64,000 bases of DNA from Streptomyces sp. CB01249 (GTDB lineage Bacteria > Actinomycetota > Actinomycetes > Streptomycetales > Streptomycetaceae): the NCBI RefSeq assembly GCF_001905735.1, contig NZ_LISW01000006.1, positions 342,955 through 406,954 of the forward strand, written 5' to 3'. The notes under the pieces were generated by a model. It was not told the origin of the DNA. It did not search any database and saw only the letters and a program-made list of their open reading frames with translations. The position numbers and the translations under genes were made by a program. Below, piece after piece: positions 25,009 through 33,524 of this stretch (the first letter of the stretch is position 1; each line of letters starts with the position of its first letter).

Positions 25009-25722
25009 ATGACGCGAGCGCCGGAGCACGACGAACCTCACGGTGGCGGGCTGGGTACCCGGCTCAACTGGCTGCGGGCGGCCGTGCTCGGGGCGAATGA
25101 CGGTGTGGTGTCCACCGCCGGGCTCGTCGTCGGTGTGGCCGGGGCCACCGACGACCGGGGCGCCCTGCTGACGGCCGGGCTGGCCGGGCTGCTCGCCGGG
25201 TCGCTGTCGATGGCGGCCGGGGAGTACGTCTCGGTGTCCACCCAGCGCGATTCGGAGAAGGCCGCGCTGGCCACGGAGAAGCGGGAGCTCCAGGAGACCC
25301 CGGAGGCGGAACTCGCGGAGCTGACGGGCCTGTTGCAGGGCAAGGGGCTCAGCCGCGAGGTGGCCCGGGAGGCCGCCGTCCAGCTCACCGAGCGCGATGC
25401 GCTGCGCGCTCACGCGGAGGTGGAGCTCGGCATCGACCCGGACGACCTGACGAACCCCTGGCACGCGGCGGGCGCCAGCTTCCTCGCGTTCACGGTCGGC
25501 GCGCTGCTGCCGCTGCTGGCCATCGTGCTGCCCCCGGCCGGTGCCCGGGTCCCGGTGACCGTGCTCTCCGTCCTCGCGGTACTGGCCGTGACGGGCTGGT
25601 GGAGCGCCCGCCTGGGCGAGGCGGCCCCGGGGCGGGCGGTGCTGCGCAATATGGGCGGGGGAGCGGTGGCCATGGCGGTGACGTACGTGGCGGGGCATTT
25701 GCTGGGGGCGGCGGGGGTTTAG
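25009..25722 (+). CDS. VIT1/CCC1-family iron/manganese transporter
   Basis: A 237-residue membrane protein of the VIT (vacuolar iron transporter) family. The start reads LNWLRAAVLGANDGVVSTAGLVVGVAGA, the family hallmark. A second helix with AAGEYVSVSTQRDSEKAAL follows, then an acidic cytosolic helical region (about 80-145) that binds metal in known members, and three C-terminal hydrophobic helices. It probably exports Fe2+ or Mn2+ from the cytosol. ATG at 25009. The stop overlaps the stop of the convergent NACHT gene (25719-25722). Confidence 0.92.
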   Translation: MTRAPEHDEPHGGGLGTRLNWLRAAVLGANDGVVSTAGLVVGVAGATDDRGALLTAGLAGLLAGSLSMAAGEYVSVSTQRDSEKAALATEKRELQETPEAELAELTGLLQGKGLSREVAREAAVQLTERDALRAHAEVELGIDPDDLTNPWHAAGASFLAFTVGALLPLLAIVLPPAGARVPVTVLSVLAVLAVTGWWSARLGEAAPGRAVLRNMGGGAVAMAVTYVAGHLLGAAGV

Positions 25723-28700
25723 GGGGTGCTCTGCCGTCTGATGCGCCCGGGAGGAAAATGCTCCTCTCCGATGGCGGGGGTGTCGGCGCCGAGGATGATG
25801 GTCAGTCCGTCGAGGCCGGCCAGGGGTGTGAGGTCGTAGGGCCCGGCGTCGCCAAGGTCCTTCCGCGTCGCGTAGAGGCGGAGTCTGGTCAATCCGCCCA
25901 GCTGGGCCAGCGGCCCCAGTCCCTGGGACAACCGGCAGCGGTGCAGCTGGAGCGCAGTCAGGCGGGTGGCACCACCCAGAGCGTCGAGGTCGAGCTCGTC
26001 TATGTCATCAAGGATGAGACTGCGGAGCCCCGGAAGCGTCGCGAAAGCGGACACGCTGAGGAGCTGGAGCCGGCTGTTCATACGCAGGTACTCCAACTCG
26101 GTCCACTGCTCGATCCCCTCCAGGCTCATGTCACTCGCCTGTGCGCCCATGGTCAGCGAGGTGAGCCGGCGGCTCAGCGGGAGTTCGCCGATGCTGTCGA
26201 CGGGGAAGCGGTGTCCCAGAAACACGCTGGATACCTCTGTGAAGGCTTCCAGTTGCTCTCCCGGCAGGTCGGGGTGCAGCCCTGCCAACGAGAGCCAGGT
26301 CAGCGGAAGAGCATGCAGAGGGCTGAGGTCGCGGACTTCGGGGCACTTGCTGAGCCCCACCTTGGTGAGTGAATCCATCGAAGCCAGCGGGGTGAGGTCG
26401 GTCAGCTCCTCGTTGTCGTAGACGTAGAGGCTCGTCATGTTGCTGCGGGTGGCCAGCGGGGACAGCCCCGGGTGGGGCCCTTGGAGCCGGATCGCACGTG
26501 CGTCGGGGATATGGCTGAGGGTCGTCAGCTGCTCTGGGACGAATGCGGAGAGGTAGGGGCCGCGCCCGCCCCACGACCGCGCCGCCAGGATTTCCCGAGC
26601 GTACGTGAGAGTGTCGAAGGCACCCCATGCCTCGCACAGCTGGATGCCGACTGAGTGCCCACTGGCGCCGCGATACCGCCTGATGACCTCGTAAGCCGCA
26701 TCCCCGCCCACCAGCCCCGCAGTCATCACCACGAACCCCGCCGCGCGATCGTCCTCCACCTCCCCCGGCCCTGGCAGCAGCTCCAACACCAGCTCCCCCA
26801 CCGCCGCCAGTGCCTCCGCCTCCTCCCGGCTGCGCGGCGGCAGCAACGCCTCCGTCCGGTCGCGGATGTCCGCCCGCAACGCGGGCGCCAACTCCGGCGC
26901 GTGCTCCGCGCTCGCCGCCGCCAGGAGCACCAGCCGGTGGCGGTGCCGGGGGGCCCGGTCCGCGCGTCGCAGCAACTGCCGCAGCAGCCGCTCCCGTTCG
27001 TCCGGGCGGGCGTGGCCCACCGCCATCTGGATCACGTCGTGCCACTGGTCGTCGTGCGCGTTCTTGACCAGGACGCCCAGGTCGCGGGCCTCCACCGCGG
27101 CCTTGGCGCCCAGGTAGTCCTGGAAGGTGCGGTGCACGAACCCGACCGCCCCGGGCGCGGGTTCGCGGAGCAGGCCGCTTCTGATGAGGAGGTGCGAGAA
27201 CACGTCCTCCGGGGTCGCCCGGATCTGGGACATCGCCGTCAGCCACTCGGTCACCAGATCGAGCGCCTCGGCCCGGTCCGCCTCCGCCAGGCCGTTGCGG
27301 ATCAGCCAGTACGCCAGCCGTTGCAGCAGCCCGGTCTGCTCCTCGCGGGTCAGGTCCACGCCCTCGACCCCGGTGATTTCGCGTTCCGTGTCGCGGCGGA
27401 CGAGGAGCATGTCCAGCGCGGCGTCGTACAACTCCTTCCGGGCCCGGGGGAGCTGCATGCGCCGGTCCCGGTTGAGCGCGCACAGCAGGGCGCACATCAG
27501 CGGGTTGGTGGCGAGCCGGCCCAGGTCGCGCCGGGTGACCACCGCGTGCCGCAGCGCCTCCTCGTACGTGTCGAGACGGCGGCGCTCCTCGTCGGAGGCG
27601 CACTCAAGGCGGGCGGCCCGGTGCCAGTGCTCGATGAAGGTGCGGATGTCCTTCCCGCGCATCGGCAGCAGCGAGTTCGCCTCGAAGCCGGAGCCGGACA
27701 GCCAGCTCTCCGGGACCGCCGACGGCCGCGTCGTCACCACGTAGCGGCAGCGCGGGTACGCCGTGATCAGGTCCTTCAGCCACCGCTCCGTGCGCTGCCG
27801 CAACCGCATCGGGACCTCGTCCACCCCGTCCAGCAGCACCAGCCCCCGGCCCTCCGACAGCACCCGGTCCGCCCAGCCCGCGGGGGCCGCGCCGTGCAGC
27901 GGGACGCCGGTGGCGCGGAGGAAGTCCTCCGGACCCGGCAGCCGGTCGTCCGAGGTGAACGCGCGCAGGCGCAGGACGAACGGGACGCAGCGGTTCCAGT
28001 CCGCCAGCTCGCGGCCGAACGACTGGCGGGCGGCGTTCACCGCGAGCCACTGGACCAGGGTGCTCTTGCCGGACCCGGCCGGCCCCCGCAGCAGCAGCCG
28101 TTCGCCGCCCGCGAGGCACTGCTCCACCTTGACCGTCACCCGCTCCGGGCCCCCGGCCTCCCACCACTCCGGACCGCTGTCCTGGGAGCTCACCGCCAGG
28201 CTGATGTAGGCCGTCTCCAGCGGCCAGTCCCCGGCCGAGCGGCCCAGCGTCAGTCCGAACAGCTCCATCCGGCTGTGCGCCTGCGCGATGAAGCGCGCGT
28301 AACGCCCCTCGAAGTCCAGGGCGGCGGCGTCCGGCGCCGGGCCGAGCCGTTGGCGTACGTGATCCACCGCCTCCCGCAGGCTGTCCGTGGCGCGGGTCTG
28401 CTCCACCGCCGCGCGCGCCATGAACGACGGCTCGGCGGTCAGCTGCTCCACCAGATGCGCGCAGCACAGGGCCAGCAGCTCCCCGTACAAGCCCCTCGCC
28501 CGCTCCGAGAGCCCCGGGTCCGGCGCCGGGAGCGCCGCCGCGAGCCGTTCCGGATCGAGGCCCGCGGCGAACAGCCGGTCCGCCGTCACCGCGTCCCCGG
28601 CCGCGAAGGCGTCCCGTACCGCGTCCACGGCGGCCAGGCGTTCGTGCCCGGGCACATCGGCGTACGACTCCGTCAGCCGCCCGCCCAGCACCTTCGCCAG

Positions 28701-28844
28701 CCGGTCCGGCTTCGCGGGGCGGGGGAGCGGGCGGACCGGGTCGGGGACGAGACCGGCGCCGGGTTTAGGGGTGACCAGTGATCGGGTCACCGCGGTGACC
28801 ACCGTCGTCGCCAGCCTCAGTAACGCAACTTCCAGACCCTGCAC
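25719..28844 (-). CDS. NACHT NTPase with C-terminal leucine-rich repeats (STAND protein)
   Basis: A 1041-residue signal-transducing ATPase. Residues about 1-230 form an all-helical N-terminal domain with no recognised enzyme motif. The NACHT core follows: Walker A LLLRGPAGSGKST (about 252-263), extended Walker B GLVLLDGVDEVP (about 333-344) and the sensor RYVVTTRPSAVPE. A helical winged region comes next. From about 765 to 1035 there are SDS22-like leucine-rich repeats such as LTDLTPLASMDSLTKVGLSKC and LGPLAQLGGLTRLRLY. This is the NLR layout; several bacterial NACHT proteins are antiphage sensors, so immunity is plausible but unproven. The GTG start at 28844 has GGGAGGA eight bases upstream. 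Third-position GC looks lower in the LRR part than in the NTPase part. Confidence 0.93.
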   Translation of the reverse strand: MQGLEVALLRLATTVVTAVTRSLVTPKPGAGLVPDPVRPLPRPAKPDRLAKVLGGRLTESYADVPGHERLAAVDAVRDAFAAGDAVTADRLFAAGLDPERLAAALPAPDPGLSERARGLYGELLALCCAHLVEQLTAEPSFMARAAVEQTRATDSLREAVDHVRQRLGPAPDAAALDFEGRYARFIAQAHSRMELFGLTLGRSAGDWPLETAYISLAVSSQDSGPEWWEAGGPERVTVKVEQCLAGGERLLLRGPAGSGKSTLVQWLAVNAARQSFGRELADWNRCVPFVLRLRAFTSDDRLPGPEDFLRATGVPLHGAAPAGWADRVLSEGRGLVLLDGVDEVPMRLRQRTERWLKDLITAYPRCRYVVTTRPSAVPESWLSGSGFEANSLLPMRGKDIRTFIEHWHRAARLECASDEERRRLDTYEEALRHAVVTRRDLGRLATNPLMCALLCALNRDRRMQLPRARKELYDAALDMLLVRRDTEREITGVEGVDLTREEQTGLLQRLAYWLIRNGLAEADRAEALDLVTEWLTAMSQIRATPEDVFSHLLIRSGLLREPAPGAVGFVHRTFQDYLGAKAAVEARDLGVLVKNAHDDQWHDVIQMAVGHARPDERERLLRQLLRRADRAPRHRHRLVLLAAASAEHAPELAPALRADIRDRTEALLPPRSREEAEALAAVGELVLELLPGPGEVEDDRAAGFVVMTAGLVGGDAAYEVIRRYRGASGHSVGIQLCEAWGAFDTLTYAREILAARSWGGRGPYLSAFVPEQLTTLSHIPDARAIRLQGPHPGLSPLATRSNMTSLYVYDNEELTDLTPLASMDSLTKVGLSKCPEVRDLSPLHALPLTWLSLAGLHPDLPGEQLEAFTEVSSVFLGHRFPVDSIGELPLSRRLTSLTMGAQASDMSLEGIEQWTELEYLRMNSRLQLLSVSAFATLPGLRSLILDDIDELDLDALGGATRLTALQLHRCRLSQGLGPLAQLGGLTRLRLYATRKDLGDAGPYDLTPLAGLDGLTIILGADTPAIGEEHFPPGRIRRQSTP

Positions 28845-28924
28845 GGTAGTTCCTCCCCCAGAGGCGGACCGGTGCAGCGATCGTACGATGCCCGGCCTGT
28901 CGGAAGTCACCAAAGAGCGCCGAC

Positions 28925-28953
28925 GGGAGGTCTCCCATACTTGTTGGTAACAA
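28925..28953. promoter_or_regulatory. Two adjacent palindromes in the NACHT/hydroxylase divergent gap
   Basis: GGGAG-GT-CTCCC (28925-28936) and TTGTT-GGT-AACAA (28941-28953) lie in the 148-base gap between the NACHT start and the plus-strand gene at 28993. They could be operator sites for either gene. The region is locally less GC-rich than its surroundings. Confidence 0.4.
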
Positions 28954-28992
28954 CATCTGGTCCCCGGCCGACCCCGGCCCTACCGTGCAGGC

Positions 28993-29895
28993 ATGCCGAC
29001 GAACCTGCCCGACGTAGTGCTCTGGTCCATACCTGCCTTCGTCCTGCTCACCGTCCTGGAGATGGCGCTGCACCACTTCCATCCCGACGAGGACGCCGCC
29101 GGGTACGAGGCGAAGGACGCCGCCACCAGCATCACCATGGGGCTGGGCAGCCTGGTCTTCGACCTGATGTGGAAAGTGCCCATCGTCGCCATCTACACCG
29201 CGGTGTACGAGCTGACGCCGCTGCGCGTCCCGGTCCTGTGGTGGACGGTCCTGCTGATGCTGCTCGCGCAGGACTTCTTCTACTACTGGTCCCACCGCGG
29301 CCACCACGTCATCCGCATCCTGTGGGCCTGCCACGTGGTGCACCACTCCAGCGAGAAGTTCAACCTCTCCACCGCGCTGCGCCAGCCCTGGACCTCGCTG
29401 ACGTCCTGGCCGTTCTATCTGCCGCTCATCGCGTGCGGGGTGCACCCGGCGGCGCTCGCGTTCTGCTCGTCGGCCAACCTCGTCTACCAGTTCTGGGTGC
29501 ACACCGAGCGGATCGGCAAGCTGCCCCGGCCCTTCGAGTACGTGCTCAACACGCCCTCCCACCACCGGGTGCACCACGCCTCGCAGGGCGGCTACCTCGA
29601 CCGCAACTTCGGCGGCATCCTCATCGTGTGGGACCGCTGGTTCGGCTCCTTCGCCCAGGAGACGACGCGGCCGGTCTACGGGCTCACCAAGAACATCCAC
29701 ACGTACAACCCGCTGCGCGTCGCCACCCACGAGTACGCCGCCATCGCCCGCGACGTCCGCGCGGCCGACGGCTGGGGCGAGCGGGCCGGGCGCGTCTTCC
29801 GGGGCCCGGGCTGGCAGCCGGCCTCGGCCCGTACCGCCCCGGCGACCACCGCGCCCGCCCCCGTCGCCGCGCCCGCCCCCGAGGGCACCGCATGA
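28993..29895 (+). CDS. Sterol desaturase/fatty acid hydroxylase superfamily protein
   Basis: A 300-residue di-iron membrane hydroxylase. The histidine clusters are present in order: HRGHH (about 102-106), HVVHHSSEKFN (about 115-125) and HHRVHHASQGG (about 196-206). Four or more hydrophobic helices are visible (about 10-26, 53-73, 79-96, 142-165). Members hydroxylate or cleave lipid tails, including the ether-lipid alkylglycerol monooxygenase type. The C-terminal 30 residues are Ala/Pro-rich and probably disordered. ATG at 28993; the stop overlaps the lysoplasmalogenase ATG (ATGA). Pairing with lysoplasmalogenase hints at ether- or plasmalogen-lipid turnover, by inference. Confidence 0.9.
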   Translation: MPTNLPDVVLWSIPAFVLLTVLEMALHHFHPDEDAAGYEAKDAATSITMGLGSLVFDLMWKVPIVAIYTAVYELTPLRVPVLWWTVLLMLLAQDFFYYWSHRGHHVIRILWACHVVHHSSEKFNLSTALRQPWTSLTSWPFYLPLIACGVHPAALAFCSSANLVYQFWVHTERIGKLPRPFEYVLNTPSHHRVHHASQGGYLDRNFGGILIVWDRWFGSFAQETTRPVYGLTKNIHTYNPLRVATHEYAAIARDVRAADGWGERAGRVFRGPGWQPASARTAPATTAPAPVAAPAPEGTA

Positions 29896-30551
29896 ACGAG
29901 CGCCTCGCCCGCCCCCTGCTCATCGCCTTCCTCGTCGCGTGCGCCGTCGACCTCGTCGGCGTGCTCACCGGCCCCGACTGGCTCCACCTCGGCGCCAAGC
30001 CGCTCCTGATGCCGCTGCTCGCCGGGTACGCCCTCGCCCGGCGCGGGCCGAGGCTGCTGATCGCGGCGCTGCTGTGCGGCTGGGCGGGCGACGTGTTCCT
30101 GCTGATCGACTCCGACCCGGCGTTCCTCGTCGGGATGGCCGGGTTCGCCGCCGGGCACGTCTGCTATCTGGTGCTGTTCGGGCGGGCGCGCGGGGCGCTG
30201 ATTCCGGCGCTCGTGTACGCCGTCGTGCTCACCGTGTTCCTCGTGCTGATCTGGGACGGGCTGCCGGGCGGGCTGCGGATCCCGATGGCCGGGTACAGCC
30301 TGCTGCTGACCGCCATGGCGTACCGCTCCGGCGTCCTCGGCCGGTACGCGGCGACCGGCGGGGCCCTCTTCCTGCTCTCCGACGCGCTCATCGCCACCGG
30401 CATCGCGGACTGGCCGCAGCTCCCGGCCCCCGGCTTCTGGGTGATGCTCACCTACGTCGCCGCGCAGCTCCTGCTCACCCTGGGTGCGCTCGCCCCGGCC
30501 CGGCAGGAAGCCGGCTCGGGGGCGTACCGTGAAAGGAGTATCAGCATCTGA
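29892..30551 (+). CDS. Lysoplasmalogenase (YhhN family) membrane protein
   Basis: A 219-residue YhhN/TMEM86-type integral membrane protein with about eight hydrophobic segments. LHLGAKPLLMPLLAGYAL, CGWAGDVFLLID and LFLLSDALIA supply the conserved Lys, Asp and Ser-Asp positions of the family. Known relatives hydrolyse the vinyl ether bond of lysoplasmalogens. It starts in a four-base overlap with the upstream hydroxylase gene, so the two are translationally coupled. The C-terminal tail is polar. Confidence 0.9.
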   Translation: MNERLARPLLIAFLVACAVDLVGVLTGPDWLHLGAKPLLMPLLAGYALARRGPRLLIAALLCGWAGDVFLLIDSDPAFLVGMAGFAAGHVCYLVLFGRARGALIPALVYAVVLTVFLVLIWDGLPGGLRIPMAGYSLLLTAMAYRSGVLGRYAATGGALFLLSDALIATGIADWPQLPAPGFWVMLTYVAAQLLLTLGALAPARQEAGSGAYRERSISI

Positions 30552-30572
30552 GATCAGCAAGGACCCCCACGC

Positions 30573-31616
30573 ATGCGCGCCACCGTTATCCACGCCCCCC
30601 ACGACATACGCGTCGAGGAGGTGCCCGACCCGGTGATCCAGCAGCCCACCGATGTGGTGCTGAGGGTCCTGCGGGCCTGCATCTGCGGCAGTGACCTGTG
30701 GGCCTACCGGGGTGAGTCCGCCCGGCAGCCGGGCCAGCGCATCGGCCACGAGTTCCTCGGGATCGTCGAGGAGGCCGGGTCCGAGGTGCGCGGGTTCTCC
30801 GCCGGGGACCTGGTCGTCGCCCCGTTCGTCTGGTCCGACGGCACCTGCGCGTACTGCGCCGAGGGCCTGACCACCTCCTGCCCGCAGGGCGGCTTCTGGG
30901 GCTCGGTGGGCTCCGACGGCGGCCAGGGCGAGGCCGTCCGCGTCCCGCACGCCGACGGCACCCTGGTCGCCCTGCCCGCGGCCGCGGCCTCCGACGACCG
31001 GCTGCTCACCGGCCTGCTGGCCCTCTCCGACGTGCTCGGCACCGGCCACCACGCGGCGGTCGGCGCGGGCGTACGGGCCGGTTCGACCGTCGCCGTCGTC
31101 GGGGACGGGGCCGTCGGGCTGTGCGGAGTGATGGCCGCCAAGCGGCTCGGCGCCGAGCGGATCATCGCGCTCGGCCGGCACACGGCGCGCACGGACATCG
31201 CCCGGGACTTCGGCGCCACCGACGTCGTCGCCGAGCGCGGCGACGCGGCGGTCGCGGCCGTACGGGAGCTGCTCGGCGGCGAGGGCGCGCACTGCGTGAT
31301 CGAGGCCGTGGGCACCGAGCAGTCGATGCGCACCGCCGTCGGCATCGCCCGGGACGGCGGGGCGATCGGCTACGTCGGCGTCCCGCACGGCAGCGGCACC
31401 GGGCTCGACCTCGGCGACATGTTCAACCGGAACATCGCGCTGCGCGGCGGCGTCGCCCCCGTGCGCACGTACATCCCGGAGCTGCTGCCCGACGTGCTGG
31501 ACGGCACCATCGACCCCTCGCCCGTCTTCGACCTGTCCGTCGGGCTCGAAGACGTACCGGCCGGCTACAAGGCGATGGACGGGCGCACGGCGCTGAAGGT
31601 CCTCATCACGCCGTGA
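30573..31616 (+). CDS. Zinc-dependent alcohol dehydrogenase family protein
   Basis: A 347-residue medium-chain dehydrogenase. Catalytic zinc ligands are in CICGSDLWAY (Cys about 38) and GQRIGHEFLG (His-Glu about 60-61). The structural zinc loop reads DGTCAYCAEGLTTSC, with Asp replacing the first of the usual four cysteines, a common variant. The Rossmann motif VVGDGAVGLCG is near 175. ATG at 30573, 21 bases after the lysoplasmalogenase stop, so probably the same transcript. The substrate is unknown; the natural role could be a quinone or aldehyde reductase. Confidence 0.9.
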   Translation: MRATVIHAPHDIRVEEVPDPVIQQPTDVVLRVLRACICGSDLWAYRGESARQPGQRIGHEFLGIVEEAGSEVRGFSAGDLVVAPFVWSDGTCAYCAEGLTTSCPQGGFWGSVGSDGGQGEAVRVPHADGTLVALPAAAASDDRLLTGLLALSDVLGTGHHAAVGAGVRAGSTVAVVGDGAVGLCGVMAAKRLGAERIIALGRHTARTDIARDFGATDVVAERGDAAVAAVRELLGGEGAHCVIEAVGTEQSMRTAVGIARDGGAIGYVGVPHGSGTGLDLGDMFNRNIALRGGVAPVRTYIPELLPDVLDGTIDPSPVFDLSVGLEDVPAGYKAMDGRTALKVLITP

Positions 31617-31651
31617 ATCACGCCGTGAATCACGCCGTGAACCACCCGTGA
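31605..31651. repeat. Tandem 12-bp palindromic repeat at the dehydrogenase 3' end
   Basis: Three exact copies of ATCACGCCGTGA (31605-31616, 31617-31628, 31629-31640) and a degenerate fourth (31641-31651). Each unit contains the perfect palindrome TCACG-C-CGTGA. The first copy encodes the last codons and the TGA stop of the dehydrogenase, so the extra copies lie just past the stop. Slippage duplication is the simplest origin. Confidence 0.85.
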
Positions 31652-31657
31652 TCCGGC

Positions 31658-31691
31658 GGTCCGGGGGCCGGGACGCACCGGCCCCCGGACC
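31658..31691. terminator. Bidirectional terminator hairpin
   Basis: A perfect 14-bp GC stem (31658-31671 with 31678-31691) and a 6-base loop between the dehydrogenase (plus) and the protease (minus, stop at 31698). Confidence 0.7.
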
Positions 31692-31697
31692 CCGGGC

Positions 31698-33236
31698 TCA
31701 CCAGCGCACGGCGTCCAGCGCGTCGACCACACCGGCCCCGTAGAAGCCGTTGTGGTTCTTACCGCCCTCGCAGACCGCGTCGGCCGTGCCGTCGCCGTCG
31801 ATGTCGTACGGCGCGTCGCACGCCTTCGCGTCCGCCTCCAGCGCCAGCAGCGCCTTGACCGCGGCGGGCGGGGCGTACGGGTGCTTCGACTTGATCAGGG
31901 CCACGACGCCGGCGACGTGCGGGGACGCCATCGACGTACCGGCCTTGTAGCCGTACTTGCCGCCCGGCAGCGTCGAGAGGATGAGGCCGCTCGTCGCCGG
32001 GGGCTCGGGGGTCTGGTAGATCGTCGAGTCCCCGCCGGGCGCGGCCACGTCGATGACCCCGTTCCCGTAGTTCGAGTACGACGCCTTCAGGCCCTTCGCG
32101 CCCGTCGCCGAGACCGTGACGACGCCCGGGAGCATCGTCGGGATGTCCAGGCACTGGCGCGGGTCGACGGTCCGGCCGCCCGGGGTGGAGTCGTTCGGGC
32201 TGCCCGTGTCCTCGATGGAGTCCGCCGCCAGGTCCTCGGCGGAGTTCCCGGCAGCCGCGACGTTGACCGCGCCCTTCAGCTCGGCGTACCGGGTGGCCCG
32301 GTACACGGCCTCGACCAGGGCGCCCTGGTCCGGGTCGTTCTTGCAGTTGTACATCCACGGGTCGGTGTAATAGCTGTTGTTGGTGACGTCCACCCCGTGC
32401 TCGGCCGCCCAGACGAAGCCGCAGACGACGGCCTCGGTGTAGAAGAAGCCGTCCGGGTTGCCGACCTTGATGCCGGAGACCTTCACGCCCGGCGCCACGC
32501 CCGTCACGCCGATGCCGTTCTTGGCCGCCGCGATGGTGCCGGCGACATGGGTGCCGTGGTCGCTCTCCCCGGTCTTCGGGCGCCAGGCGCCGTCCGTGGT
32601 GTCCGGGGCGCCCGACACGCAGTTCGCGGAGGCGGCGCGGTCGAAGTTGGGGGCGAGGTCCGGGTGGGTGTCGTCCACGCCGGTGTCGATGACCGCGACG
32701 GTCACCTTGGAGCTGCCCAGCGACTTCTGGTGGGCCTTGTCCGCCTTGATGGCCGGCAGGTCCCACTGCAAGGGCTCCATCGGGTCCTGGTCCGCCGTCG
32801 CCTCGGCCGCCGCGGCCTTCTCCTGCGCGGCCGTCAGGGGCTGCTCGACCCCGATGTCCTTGGTGGCCTGGGGCACGATCGGGTTGGTGCGCGTGGCGCC
32901 CGCCGACTGGACGCCCCTGACCTCGCGGACCGTCTTCGCGAAGTCCGGGTTCTTCGAGTGGACGACGATGACCCCGATCCGGTCGTAGGCGATCACCACC
33001 GTGCCGCCGGCCCGTTCTATCGCCTTGCGCACCTGCTTGACGGTGCCCGGACCGCCCTGGGTGTTGACCACGTACGACAGTTCCGGTCCGTCCGCCGGCA
33101 CCGCCGCCGCGGGGGCACCGTGCCCCGCCGGGGCGGCGGAGGCGACCCCCGCCGGCAGGAAGCCGAGCGAGGCGGTGAGGGCCAATCCGACGGGCAGCGT
33201 CAGTGCGCGCGTCCGTCCGGATACCAGATGAGCCAT
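31698..33236 (-). CDS. Secreted S8-family (subtilisin-like) serine protease
   Basis: A 512-residue secreted subtilase. A signal peptide ends near AGVASAAPA (about 35). An inhibitor-I9-type prodomain follows (about 50-120), then the catalytic domain with Asp184 (VIDTGVDDTHPDL), His227 (DHGTHVAGT), the oxyanion Asn in AAAGNSAED and Ser435 (GTSMASPHVAG). The C-terminus carries a calcium-loop-like DIDGDGTADAVC and paired cysteines. Probably an extracellular protease of nutrient scavenging or morphological development. ATG start. No sortase or cell-wall motif is seen. Confidence 0.95.
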   Translation of the reverse strand: MAHLVSGRTRALTLPVGLALTASLGFLPAGVASAAPAGHGAPAAAVPADGPELSYVVNTQGGPGTVKQVRKAIERAGGTVVIAYDRIGVIVVHSKNPDFAKTVREVRGVQSAGATRTNPIVPQATKDIGVEQPLTAAQEKAAAAEATADQDPMEPLQWDLPAIKADKAHQKSLGSSKVTVAVIDTGVDDTHPDLAPNFDRAASANCVSGAPDTTDGAWRPKTGESDHGTHVAGTIAAAKNGIGVTGVAPGVKVSGIKVGNPDGFFYTEAVVCGFVWAAEHGVDVTNNSYYTDPWMYNCKNDPDQGALVEAVYRATRYAELKGAVNVAAAGNSAEDLAADSIEDTGSPNDSTPGGRTVDPRQCLDIPTMLPGVVTVSATGAKGLKASYSNYGNGVIDVAAPGGDSTIYQTPEPPATSGLILSTLPGGKYGYKAGTSMASPHVAGVVALIKSKHPYAPPAAVKALLALEADAKACDAPYDIDGDGTADAVCEGGKNHNGFYGAGVVDALDAVRW

Positions 33237-33524
33237 GGAGTCTCCACTTCATCCGTGTCAGCCGACCGGACACGGGGCGTGTCCAGTCGCGTACATGACC
33301 AGTGAAGCTAGCGCCGATCATCCCGGCACATCAATCGATTCGCGCGAACACGTGCACATCGGACCACCCGAAGGGGTGATGCGGAGAAGCCGCGAACCCA
33401 AGTGAACCGCTTCGCCGCGCGTTGCGTGCCGTTGTCAGGGGAAGCGCACCACCACCCCCCGAACACGAGGTCCCCAGTGCAACCGAACGTCCCCACCACC
33501 GCACCCGCGTCGCGAGGAGAATCC

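Noticed and set aside
25009..28992. Defence island or genomic island around the NACHT gene
   Set aside because: No integrase, transposase, tRNA att site or other defence gene nearby; the flanks (metal carrier, lipid enzymes) look core.
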